A stretch of DNA of 13,925 nucleotides, from contig CAYVDH010000087.1 of NCBI GenBank assembly GCA_964450355.1, positions 1-13,925 on the forward strand, written 5' to 3'. Positions 7,869-13,925 of this stretch are shown here, piece after piece (within the stretch, counting starts at the first letter, position 1; every line of letters starts with the position of its first letter). The translations under genes and the position numbers were made by a program. The DNA comes from CAYVDH01 sp964450355 (GTDB lineage Bacteria; Bacteroidota; Bacteroidia; NS11-12g; UBA955). The notes under the pieces were generated by a model. The model did no database searches. It saw nothing but the letters and a program-made list of their open reading frames with translations, and was not told the origin of the DNA.

Positions 7869-8327
7869 TTATAAGCCTTTAGCTTTCATGTACTGAATAT
7901 TGATTTGAGCTTTTAATTCATAGAAGTTTTGAATTTTGTCACTATCTAAAGTCAATGTTTTGTTGTTATCATATTGAATGATCAAATTATAATAACCTGC
8001 AGAAACCTTGTTTTTAATAGGTTTTAATGTAATAGATTGTATTTGATAGTAGTATATCTTGTTGCTTTTTCCCGTTAAAATAGCTTTTACATCAAGGTGA
8101 GTGTCAAAAACAGTGATTACAGTGTATCGGTTAAAAACAAAATCGATAACAGCTAACAGAGTGAATAGGAAAATTATTGCAGATAACCATATATAATCAT
8201 TGTCATAAAGAAAATGTTGTTTATTTACATGTAAGTAAAGGAATAGTACGCAAATGGCAATCATGCAAACAAAATTGAAGATAGAAACGACATAGTATTG
8301 AATTCGGTATTTTGAATGTAATGGCAT
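7869..8327 (-). CDS. Small membrane protein with PH-like C-terminal domain
   Basis: The 152-residue product has two membrane spans (about 11-31 and 44-65) followed by a soluble beta-rich domain of about 85 residues ending in a helix. The soluble part reads YTVITVFDTHLDVKAI, then a Lys-rich turn, YYYQIQSITLKP, GYYNLIIQYD, KTLTLDSDKIQNFYELKAQI. Two N-terminal spans followed by several strands and one terminal helix resemble bacterial PH-like (DUF304/YdbT-type) membrane proteins. The similarity is structural only and I cannot name a function. It is the last gene of the minus-strand series, 90 bases after its upstream neighbour, and converges on lolA. No clear promoter was found in the 90-base gap. 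Confidence 0.65.
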   Translation of the reverse strand: MPLHSKYRIQYYVVSIFNFVCMIAICVLFLYLHVNKQHFLYDNDYIWLSAIIFLFTLLAVIDFVFNRYTVITVFDTHLDVKAILTGKSNKIYYYQIQSITLKPIKNKVSAGYYNLIIQYDNNKTLTLDSDKIQNFYELKAQINIQYMKAKGL

Positions 8328-8417
8328 AGTTTTTAAAGGTTAGTGATTATTTAATAAATGGTGTTGTATTTAGAATTAAGGAAATTTTTTTTAATAGATA
8401 ATGATTTACAATTGATT

Positions 8418-8879
8418 TTACTTGTTTTTATTTGATAGTTTAAAAATAAATAGACCTGTGATGAAAATTGAAGCAATTGATATCAATCCAATATAATAAA
8501 TCGCAATGAAAATTCTTAGCATTGAAAACAATGTGATAGAATTGAGTAAGGTTTCAATTTGTTGGTGTTTTATGAATTCAATAATATCCAATATGAAAAA
8601 ATTTAAATAAATCGAAATCATGGTTAAAATGACACTTAATCCTATTAGATTGAAATAGGTATAATGTTTTTTGTGTTTAAAAGTAATCTTCCACAACAAT
8701 TTAGCTGGAAAATAGCTAGCTAATGGTGCAGAGATAAAAAATAATAAGTGGTTGGAGGCAATGGGTACTGAATACCAATAAATACCTAATAAAAACATTA
8801 CAAATGAAAGAAGTAAAGCAAATTGATTGTGTTCCTTTAAATTTAAAAAATACGTAATGACAAGTTTATAATGGTTCAT
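8418..8879 (-). CDS. Polytopic membrane protein of unknown function
   Basis: The 153-residue product is almost entirely hydrophobic, with four likely membrane spans at about 21-39, 42-58, 73-97 and 115-146 (the last long enough to be split into two). A basic loop, WKITFKHKKHYTY, separates the second and third spans, and the C-terminus (KLSNKNK) is basic and probably cytoplasmic. No family motif is recognised. The gene follows the YhcG-like gene by 30 bases on the same strand, so it may be co-transcribed, although a weak promoter-like match lies in that gap. Codon use and base composition look like those of its neighbours. Confidence 0.6.
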   Translation of the reverse strand: MNHYKLVITYFLNLKEHNQFALLLSFVMFLLGIYWYSVPIASNHLLFFISAPLASYFPAKLLWKITFKHKKHYTYFNLIGLSVILTMISIYLNFFILDIIEFIKHQQIETLLNSITLFSMLRIFIAIYYIGLISIASIFITGLFIFKLSNKNK

Positions 8880-8892
8880 TTTACAAGTACAA

Positions 8893-8927
8893 TAAAACTA
8901 ATATTTTAATTAAATTTCATTAGCAAA
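8893..8927 (-). promoter_or_regulatory. Weak candidate promoter for the four-span membrane protein
   Basis: Read on the minus strand, TTTG (8924-8927), a 23-base spacer and TAGTTTTA (8893-8900) resemble the local promoter pattern, with the last base of the -7 element wrong. It ends 13 bases before the ATG at 8879. The -33 part overlaps the end of the YhcG-like gene. A chance match is quite possible in such AT-rich DNA. Confidence 0.22.
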
Positions 8928-9737
8928 TTCTTTTTCAATGTCTTCAATACTAGGTAAATTTGATTGAAGGTTTTTTGGCAATGACTTTAAAATTTCATTT
9001 TCCCAATTAGAAATGCCAATTGGATTTTTCATTCCAGAAAGGGTGTACTCTGCAATGACACGGTCTTTTTCTTTTACTAGCAATAGTCCAATGCTTTTGT
9101 TGTCATTGGCTTCGCATAATACATCATTTACTACATTTAAATATAGGTTGAGTTGGCTAATATGACCAGGTTCTAGTTTGCCAGTTTTTAGTTCTACCAC
9201 AACATAACATTTGAGCTTAATATGATAAAATAATAAGTCAATATAGAAATCTTTGTTGCTTAATTCTAAATGAACTTGTCTTCCAACAAAGGCAAATCCT
9301 TGCCCTAGTTCCAATAAAAACTTTTGAACATGGTCAATCAGTTTTTGTTCTAATTCTCTTTCATTGAAAGCTTGGGTGTTTCCTAAAAAATTAAAAATAT
9401 ATGGGTCTTTAAAAGATTGCTTAGCCAAATCAGACTCGAGCGGAGGCATGGTGTTTAAAAAATTGTTCAATGCATTACCTTCTCTATTGTGCAACTGACT
9501 TTCAATTTGAAATACCAACATGTCTTTACCGTAGCCATTCTCTATTGTTTTTTGAGCATACCACAACCGAAGTGCAGGTTCCTTCAATTTATCTAATAAG
9601 GTAATGTTACTTCGCCAAGGAATTAGTGCAACGGTGCGTTGCACAATTTCAATGTCCGACCACGCCTCGGCAAATTTTCGCATATACTTTAAATTATAAC
9701 TTCCCTTCCAATACAGTTCTAATAAAGTTGATTTCAT
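8910..9737 (-). CDS. YhcG/DUF1016-type PDDEXK nuclease, N-terminally truncated
   Basis: The 275-residue product matches the C-terminal two-thirds of YhcG-type proteins. It has NLKYMRKFAEAW (15-26), PWRSNITLLDKL (40-51), LWYAQKTIENGYGKDML (58-74), FKDPYIFNFLG (109-119) and FLLELGQGFAFVGRQVHLEL (140-159). The PDDEXK nuclease core is complete: D167 in DFYIDLLFYH, E182-L-K184 in VVVELKTGKLEPG, and Q195. YhcG-type proteins normally run to about 340-375 residues. The N-terminal DUF1016_N domain of some 80-100 residues is missing here, and an in-frame stop lies 6 bases before the ATG, so it is not simply a misplaced start. The gene begins 6 bases after the exported protein's stop. Family members are linked to DNA processing and defence, but their reaction is not well established. 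The truncated form may be inactive or may work without its usual partner domain. Confidence 0.85.
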   Translation of the reverse strand: MKSTLLELYWKGSYNLKYMRKFAEAWSDIEIVQRTVALIPWRSNITLLDKLKEPALRLWYAQKTIENGYGKDMLVFQIESQLHNREGNALNNFLNTMPPLESDLAKQSFKDPYIFNFLGNTQAFNERELEQKLIDHVQKFLLELGQGFAFVGRQVHLELSNKDFYIDLLFYHIKLKCYVVVELKTGKLEPGHISQLNLYLNVVNDVLCEANDNKSIGLLLVKEKDRVIAEYTLSGMKNPIGISNWENEILKSLPKNLQSNLPSIEDIEKEFANEI

Positions 9738-9743
9738 GTGGTT

Positions 9744-10220
9744 TTATTTTAATTCAAGGTTTACAACTTCACAACAATAAAATTCGCAATCCCAAATGAT
9801 TAAGGATTTGAAATTATCTATGTCTATTAAGTTTTCATTCCTTTTTTTCATTCTTTCTTTTGCTAATTCATAATGAGTAAAACAGTTAATTGTCATTTTA
9901 TATTTATCGCCATCTATCAAAAAAACGGATTTAAATGTTTCAGTTAAATTAGCCATAGAGACATTGAATATTGCATTGCTTGTGTATAATTTTAGTTGGG
10001 GATAGTTTATGTTAATTGATGAATCAAGTCGAAAGCATTGGTTGTTGTCTATTTTAACTCTTGTGCTGTCTTTTTGATTGTAAAAGGTTAAATAAGCATC
10101 ATCTGATAACGTTATTGTATCTGAATTCAATATCAGAATTAGCTCAATCGTAGAATGATTTGTTTGAGCAGTAACAAATTTAAAAAAACATAATGTGATG
10201 AATAAAAATTTAAACCTCAT
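9744..10220 (-). CDS. Small exported protein of unknown function
   Basis: The 158-residue product starts with a signal peptide (MRFKFLFITLCFFKFVTAQ, cut after AQ). The mature part of about 139 residues begins with predicted strands (STIELILILNSDTITLSDDAYLTFY, i.e. residues about 23-47) and ends with a helical, Lys/Glu-rich stretch and the cysteine-bearing segment IIWDCEFYCCEVVNLELK. The three late cysteines (DCEFYCCE) could form a disulfide or bind metal. No family is recognised. It is tightly packed: 4 bases after the larger nucleotidyltransferase gene and 6 bases before the YhcG-like gene. An exported product within a run of cytoplasmic nucleic-acid enzymes is unexpected. Confidence 0.65.
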   Translation of the reverse strand: MRFKFLFITLCFFKFVTAQTNHSTIELILILNSDTITLSDDAYLTFYNQKDSTRVKIDNNQCFRLDSSININYPQLKLYTSNAIFNVSMANLTETFKSVFLIDGDKYKMTINCFTHYELAKERMKKRNENLIDIDNFKSLIIWDCEFYCCEVVNLELK

Positions 10221-10224
10221 GTAA

Positions 10225-11292
10225 TTAAATAATGCTTTTTTCCTTATAAAATTGTTCTCTCATTTTATACGTCATTTTATTGATGTAGTCTATGTCTGGT
10301 TTATCAGGTAATGTTGAGTTTTCAAAAGCCTTGATCAATTCCATTTGCAATTTATCTGCCATGTTTAATAACTCTTCATAATCATATTTTCCAGATTTTA
10401 TTTCTAATAAAAAGTCACGGTTGGGCCTTTTTACATTTACTAAGTTATCTCTACCGATTTCACAAGCCATTTCCAATAACCTAAAGACATGCATCATGTT
10501 TTTGGCATCGTAATTTTTGCCATGACTTTGAGTGTTTTGATAGCGAACTTCATTTCTATTGTTTACCCATTCCCAATATTCTTTGTATTCGCGACAATAG
10601 GAGGAATAAGCCTCTTTGTTATAATACAACAAAGCTTCTTGTTTTATATCCTTAGGAATTGAGCTTAATACGACCTCTTTTGATTGTTCATTTTTGAAAA
10701 TGCCTTGGAAGTCCAATGATTCATTATAATACAAGCCATAAAGGTCTTTCATGTGGGGAATAGCTGCTAATCCGCAATGTTTTTGATTCCATTTTTTTGT
10801 TTCTAAAAATTTTAATAAAGGAATAGAACTATGCAAATGATTGACATAGCAAAATTCCAATAAACTTTTTTTCTCTTTGTTCATCGGATTCACTATTTTT
10901 TTATTTAATCCTTTGGCTTTTTTTATTTGAGATAATGCAAATTTCCCAAAAGTTTCTTGACATGCCTTTGATAAAATTTTTCCCGATTTTAATTCGCTAA
11001 ATACAGGATGTTTGTATATAATGGAATCCTCTGGGGTGTTTAGTAACTCTAATATATTAGGATTGTTTAATGATAACAATTCCATAAATCGACCTAATTC
11101 ATAAAAAACAATGTCATTGGTTTCATTGTTGATTTGTTTTAAATCATTTAATCCGTAATAATCTTCTTTAGGCAAAATAAAAACTCCTTTGATGTCTGTA
11201 TCAGACATAGCAGTATCTAATCCATAGGCTTTGCTCCCGCTTATGCATTCTAATACAATCAAACCTTTGGATCTAATTTCTTCTAAAGTCAT
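10225..11292 (-). CDS. RlaP-type nucleotidyltransferase (large, 355 aa)
   Basis: This is a DNA-polymerase-beta-superfamily nucleotidyltransferase of the RlaP/YcgL kind (Pfam PF10127 type). The catalytic strand-turn reads SGSKAYGLDTAMSDTDIKGV, with G19-S20 and the metal-binding pair D31 and D33. The third carboxylate is most likely D61 in NDIVFYELGRFMELL, followed by NNPNILELL. Downstream, FGKFALSQIKKAKGLNKKI (about 117-135) and a helical C-terminus are typical of the longer branch of this family. Burroughs and Aravind placed RlaP proteins in RNA-repair contexts, where they may add nucleotides to damaged RNA ends. The substrate here is unknown and no RNA ligase is visible. Its ATG overlaps the stop of the smaller nucleotidyltransferase by ATGA, which suggests coupled translation. 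The exported-protein gene follows after 4 bases. Confidence 0.88.
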   Translation of the reverse strand: MTLEEIRSKGLIVLECISGSKAYGLDTAMSDTDIKGVFILPKEDYYGLNDLKQINNETNDIVFYELGRFMELLSLNNPNILELLNTPEDSIIYKHPVFSELKSGKILSKACQETFGKFALSQIKKAKGLNKKIVNPMNKEKKSLLEFCYVNHLHSSIPLLKFLETKKWNQKHCGLAAIPHMKDLYGLYYNESLDFQGIFKNEQSKEVVLSSIPKDIKQEALLYYNKEAYSSYCREYKEYWEWVNNRNEVRYQNTQSHGKNYDAKNMMHVFRLLEMACEIGRDNLVNVKRPNRDFLLEIKSGKYDYEELLNMADKLQMELIKAFENSTLPDKPDIDYINKMTYKMREQFYKEKSII

Positions 11293-12047
11293 TTTAATTG
11301 GGTTATGAAAAAATTTGTAAGGTCATCAATTTTACCCTTGGATGGTGGAAGGGAAGTAGCAACTAATTCAGCTTGATCAATGCATTGTTCTATGAATTCA
11401 AATATACTTGGTTCGCGATGGTGAATATAGTCTTCGTTTTTTGTTGATTTTAATTGAATCAATTCGTGGATTTTAGTGCTTAAAGTAGCTTCTATTTTTA
11501 AATGTTCAAGCATTGTAGGGAACACAATAGGAGGGATGTTTTCTTGTTCTATTATCCACTTGCATGCAGTAGCAGTTCTTAAAGCATAAAAAAGTTTTTT
11601 AAGTTTGATGCTTTCGTTGTCTTTTATTTCTGAAAACATTTTTTTTGCCATGCTCAAATAATGGTGCATGGTAGCAATTTTTGAATAGGTAGATTTAGCT
11701 AGCTCATTCATTCCAAATAAGAAATCTGAATTTGATATGTAAATGATTGGAGATTGAATTCGTTCCAATAGAGGTGGGTTTGACTTCCACAATAGATTTA
11801 AACTTTTTTTTAGATCCCAGCCAGATAAATCCAGTTCATTGTTTTCGTACATGCATTCAATGCTGTCTTTTTTTTCATTTAAACTCAGGTACCAGTCTTT
11901 TTTGTGTCGATAGATGAATCTTACATCATAATCGCTGTCAGGAGAAGGGAAGCCCCAAGCTCTTGAGCCAGTTTCGCAAGCCAAAAGTATTTGAATGTCT
12001 TTTTCATTTTCAATTTCTTTTAAATACCCAATGATTTTCTCTTTCAT
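11289..12047 (-). CDS. RlaP/YcgL-type nucleotidyltransferase (small, 252 aa)
   Basis: This is a second nucleotidyltransferase of the same superfamily, of the classic YcgL (COG3541-like) branch. The catalytic motif is ETGSRAWGFPSPDSDYDVRF at 25-44, with G27-S28 and acids D39 and D41. The third acid is D73 in ELDLSGWDLKKSLNLL. WYLSLNEKKDSIE, SNPPLLERIQSPIIY and a helical region with HHYLSMAKKMF and KLFYALRTATACKWI follow in family order. The length of about 250 residues is normal. It is the first gene of a four-gene run (overlap 4, gap 4, gap 6). No clear TAnnTTTG element was found in the 115 bases upstream; the closest string, CATCTTTTG on the minus strand near 12090-12100, does not fit. Role in RNA repair or modification is inferred from family work, not from this sequence. 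Confidence 0.88.
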   Translation of the reverse strand: MKEKIIGYLKEIENEKDIQILLACETGSRAWGFPSPDSDYDVRFIYRHKKDWYLSLNEKKDSIECMYENNELDLSGWDLKKSLNLLWKSNPPLLERIQSPIIYISNSDFLFGMNELAKSTYSKIATMHHYLSMAKKMFSEIKDNESIKLKKLFYALRTATACKWIIEQENIPPIVFPTMLEHLKIEATLSTKIHELIQLKSTKNEDYIHHREPSIFEFIEQCIDQAELVATSLPPSKGKIDDLTNFFITQLK

Positions 12048-12162
12048 TTTTCATGTATTTATTGTTCCTGAGTAACCGTTTCTTTGAAGACAAAAGATGC
12101 AATTGATTTTACATTCCTACTCAATTTAGTGAATTAAAATTTAATTATTTCATAAATGATAT

Positions 12163-12345
12163 TTAAAATAATATTGTGCCACATATTCCACCACCAATGA
12201 TAAAATATATACTTGCTGCAATTAAGAATTTTTTAGCATTTTCAGGTCTAGTTTTAAGTCTTAATAAACCAATAATCAATAAAATTATTGCTGGCAGATG
12301 ACAAATGATGTAAATTGCTAAGATTAAAGGTAGTATATTATCCAT
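12163..12345 (-). CDS. 60-residue membrane protein, two spans
   Basis: The product has two hydrophobic spans (about 4-28 and 40-58) joined by a basic loop (LKTRPENAKKF). ATG 12345 lies 8 bases after the stop of the radical SAM gene, so the two are very probably co-transcribed and this peptide may work at the membrane with that enzyme. The composition is coherent: a Gly-rich second span (YFIIGGGICGTILF) and a positive loop between the spans, which would put both ends outside the cytoplasm. No family is recognised. The 115-base gap after it (12048-12162) is AT-rich and holds no gene or clear terminator. Confidence 0.6.
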   Translation of the reverse strand: MDNILPLILAIYIICHLPAIILLIIGLLRLKTRPENAKKFLIAASIYFIIGGGICGTILF

Positions 12346-12353
12346 AATTCATT

Positions 12354-13751
12354 TTATTCATTGGTTAAAGTTCTTAATTTTTCTAAATATTCTCTTTTGT
12401 CATCTCTGTAGAAAAGGTTCATTGTTTCAAAGGGAATAATTTTATTGTCCTTATTTACAATATGCACACATGATTTTTTAATAGCTCTAACATCAAAATT
12501 ATATGCATCTATAAATTGCATGATGATGATTCTAAATAAATTATTGTAGCTAAGATTGGGTGCCTCAACAAATGGCAAGCAACATAACAATTGATGTAAC
12601 TTAGTTGAAGCATTGTCTGTAGAGGTGCCAGTGCTAAATATTTCAAACATTTTACGATGCAATTCTTGGTCTTGTTCATAAACAATTGTGTTTTTGCTAT
12701 TATCAAGCAAGTCTGATGGGTTTATATATCTTGTAAGTGGGATATTATTTCCATTCAATTTTAATACATATCCCATTGCTAAAGCATCAGGATTGCATGG
12801 TACAGGGATAATGTCATCATTGGTAAATAGTTCTGTTTGTTCTAAAATTTTACGTCTTACTTCTGTAAGTGTTATTCTATTAGTTTCTTGATTGAAATTA
12901 TTGAGTCTTCCAGCAATTTGAGTTGGTTGAAAAGTAACACCTCTAACACATTTTTGTTGAAGAGCATAATCTATTATTTTACCTATTTCGTCATCATTTA
13001 AACCTTTTTGTAAGGTTACTACAAGTGTAGTAGATAAATTTAATTCATTAAGGTTTTCTATTGCTTTTTCTCGTATTTTATTTAAATGTGCACCTCTTAA
13101 AGACATCAGAGCATCTTCCTTAAATGAATCAAATTGTAAATAAATTTCAAAATCAGGTGAATATGTTTTTAATCGGCTTACAAATTCTATATTTTTTGCT
13201 ATTTCAATTCCATTGGTATTTAACATCAAGTGTTTTATAGGCAATGATTTAGCATAATCCAAAATTTCAAAAAACTGAGGGTGAAGAGTAGGTTCACCAC
13301 CACTGATTTGAACAACATCTGGTTCTTTTTCATTTTCTACAATGGTGTCTAACATGGTTTTAACCTCTTCAAATGTTCTATGTCTTCCATGAGTAGGAGA
13401 AGAACCTGCATAACATGTTGGACATGTTAAATTGCATCTGTCTGTAATTTCTATGATAGTTAAACAAGAATGTTGTTCATGGTCGGGACACAATCCACAA
13501 TCATAAGGGCATCCAAAATGAGTTTTAGTATTAAATTTGTATGGTGTTTCTGATGCTTTGTTGTAATTTCTAATGTTTTTATAATAGGCAACATCATCTG
13601 CAATTAAGACTTTTGAATTTCCATGTTCAGGGCATCTTTTAAGCATGAAAACTTTGTTGTCTTCAAAAACTATTTTAGCATCTATTCTCTTTAAACATTC
13701 ATGACATAAACTTATGGTATAATCGTAATAAATATAGTTTCTAGTAGGCAT
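12354..13751 (-). CDS. MJ0619/Tes-like radical SAM protein
   Basis: The 465-residue product has the layout of the archaeal MJ0619/tetraether-lipid-synthase family and its bacterial relatives. A rubredoxin-like metal site comes first (C16-x2-C19 and C40-PEHG). It is followed by an auxiliary cluster motif CPYDCGLCPDHEQHSC (C81, C85, C88, C96), then the radical SAM motif CNLTCPTCY (C106, C110, C113), SGGEPTLHP at 150-158, QFDSF at 206-210, PVPCNPDALAMGYVLKLNG with C319, and the C-terminal block FIDAYNFDVRAIKKSCVHIV with C427. Tes joins lipid tails through radical chemistry at unactivated carbons; MJ0619 was earlier linked to pterin methylation. The bacterial substrate is unknown. In the closing motif PFETMNLFYR, position 441 is Glu where I recall Cys in archaeal members. 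It overlaps the Lgt-like gene by 11 bases, and the 60-residue membrane protein follows. A lipid substrate is an inference from family and context. Confidence 0.85.
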   Translation of the reverse strand: MPTRNYIYYDYTISLCHECLKRIDAKIVFEDNKVFMLKRCPEHGNSKVLIADDVAYYKNIRNYNKASETPYKFNTKTHFGCPYDCGLCPDHEQHSCLTIIEITDRCNLTCPTCYAGSSPTHGRHRTFEEVKTMLDTIVENEKEPDVVQISGGEPTLHPQFFEILDYAKSLPIKHLMLNTNGIEIAKNIEFVSRLKTYSPDFEIYLQFDSFKEDALMSLRGAHLNKIREKAIENLNELNLSTTLVVTLQKGLNDDEIGKIIDYALQQKCVRGVTFQPTQIAGRLNNFNQETNRITLTEVRRKILEQTELFTNDDIIPVPCNPDALAMGYVLKLNGNNIPLTRYINPSDLLDNSKNTIVYEQDQELHRKMFEIFSTGTSTDNASTKLHQLLCCLPFVEAPNLSYNNLFRIIIMQFIDAYNFDVRAIKKSCVHIVNKDNKIIPFETMNLFYRDDKREYLEKLRTLTNE

Positions 13752-13925
13752 TTTTTAATGTATTTTTGATTGTTGAGAAATAGTAAATCCAACAGATGAT
13801 GCAAAGTAATTGAATGCTACTTAAATTCCAAAAATAAAAGTTATTAGGTTTAATAAATTCTATAGAAAAACGAAAAGTAAAATAGAATATCATAAATAGT
13901 TTAAACAATAATCCATTTTCCTTTT
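13741..13925 (-). CDS. Lgt-like (prolipoprotein diacylglyceryl transferase family) C-terminus, partial
   Basis: The minus strand is open from the right window edge to TAG at 13741-13743, giving 60 codons without a stop. The fragment reads ENGLLFKLFMIFYFTFRFSI (2-21), EFIKPNNFYFWNLSSIQLLC (22-41), then a hydrophobic span and a basic end, LKNAY. The core, G-x-L-F-x-x-F-x-x-x-Y-x-x-x-RF-x-I-E-F-I-K followed by L-S-x-I-Q and a final membrane span, matches the end of Lgt proteins, which close with an RF-x-x-E-F stretch (containing an essential Arg), a loop, S-x-x-Q and a last helix. Lgt moves a diacylglyceryl group from phospholipid to prolipoprotein cysteines at the inner membrane. The stop lies 11 bases inside the radical SAM gene, suggesting coupled translation. 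Only the C-terminus is seen, so this may be a specialised Lgt-like enzyme rather than the housekeeping one. Confidence 0.6.
   Translation of the reverse strand, partial: KENGLLFKLFMIFYFTFRFSIEFIKPNNFYFWNLSSIQLLCIICWIYYFSTIKNTLKNAY

Noticed and set aside
9300..9737. A frameshift hiding the N-terminal domain of the YhcG-like protein in the upstream gene
   Set aside because: The upstream DNA encodes a complete exported protein with its own signal peptide in another frame; no DUF1016_N motifs were seen there.
10225..12047. Reading the two nucleotidyltransferases as a MNT-HEPN toxin-antitoxin pair
   Set aside because: Both proteins carry their own GS...D-x-D core. The C-terminal helices lack an evident HEPN RX4-6H motif, so neither fits the HEPN partner.
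12048..12162. Possible promoter or riboswitch upstream of the small RlaP gene
   Set aside because: The gap is AT-rich with no TAnnTTTG match and no stable stem; only an imperfect CATCTTTTG was found.
12688..12891. Plus-strand 67-codon frame opposite the radical SAM gene
   Set aside because: It is antisense to the conserved PCNPDALAMGY region and has no protein-like features of its own.
13761..13768. Plus-strand TATTTTTG resembling a -7 element
   Set aside because: No plus-strand gene follows before the window end, and the site lies within the Lgt-like coding frame on the other strand.
13802..13832. Minus-strand TTTG-N19-TTACTTTG, a promoter-like match 50 bases before the radical SAM gene
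   Set aside because: It lies inside the open Lgt-like frame that overlaps the radical SAM gene, and the -7 element has a mismatch. An internal promoter is possible but the coding explanation is stronger.

Overview
The window is AT-rich (about two-thirds A+T by eye) and comes from a member of the Bacteroidota. Three things point there: TAnnTTTG-type -7 promoter elements in front of the plus-strand genes, a type IX secretion (Por) C-terminal sorting domain with a VYPNP start on a large surface protein, and many short secreted proteins ending their signal peptides in Q/AQ. The exact genus cannot be told from the sequence.

Layout. Positions 1-389: a secreted-protein gene running off the left edge on the minus strand, a 28-codon tail that looks like the end of a lost gene, and an AT-rich gap. 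Positions 390-7857, plus strand: an outer-membrane beta-barrel-like protein, the chromosome-segregation translocase FtsK, a 1074-residue CotH-kinase protein with four tandem Ig/CARDB-like repeats and a T9SS tail, and a LolA-like lipoprotein carrier. FtsK and LolA are neighbours in many bacteria, so the CotH gene sits as a guest between them. Each plus-strand gene has its own TAnnTTTG element, two of them so close to the ATG that the transcripts should be leaderless.

Positions 7869-12047, minus strand: two small membrane proteins of unknown function (one with a PH-like domain), and upstream of them a very tight four-gene run. This run contains two RlaP/YcgL-type nucleotidyltransferases overlapping by ATGA, a small exported protein, and a YhcG/DUF1016-type PDDEXK nuclease lacking its usual N-terminal domain.

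Positions 12163-13925, minus strand: a lipid-flavoured module. It runs, in order of transcription, from the C-terminus of an Lgt-like diacylglyceryl transferase (cut by the right edge), through an MJ0619/tetraether-lipid-synthase-like radical SAM protein overlapping it by 11 bases, to a 60-residue two-span membrane protein 8 bases further on. The Lgt-like fragment is easy to miss because it is open to the window end. I regard this overlapping Lgt-like/radical SAM pair as the most interesting part of the window, with the tandem RlaP run second. No tRNA, rRNA, CRISPR array, insertion sequence or convincing rho-independent terminator was seen.
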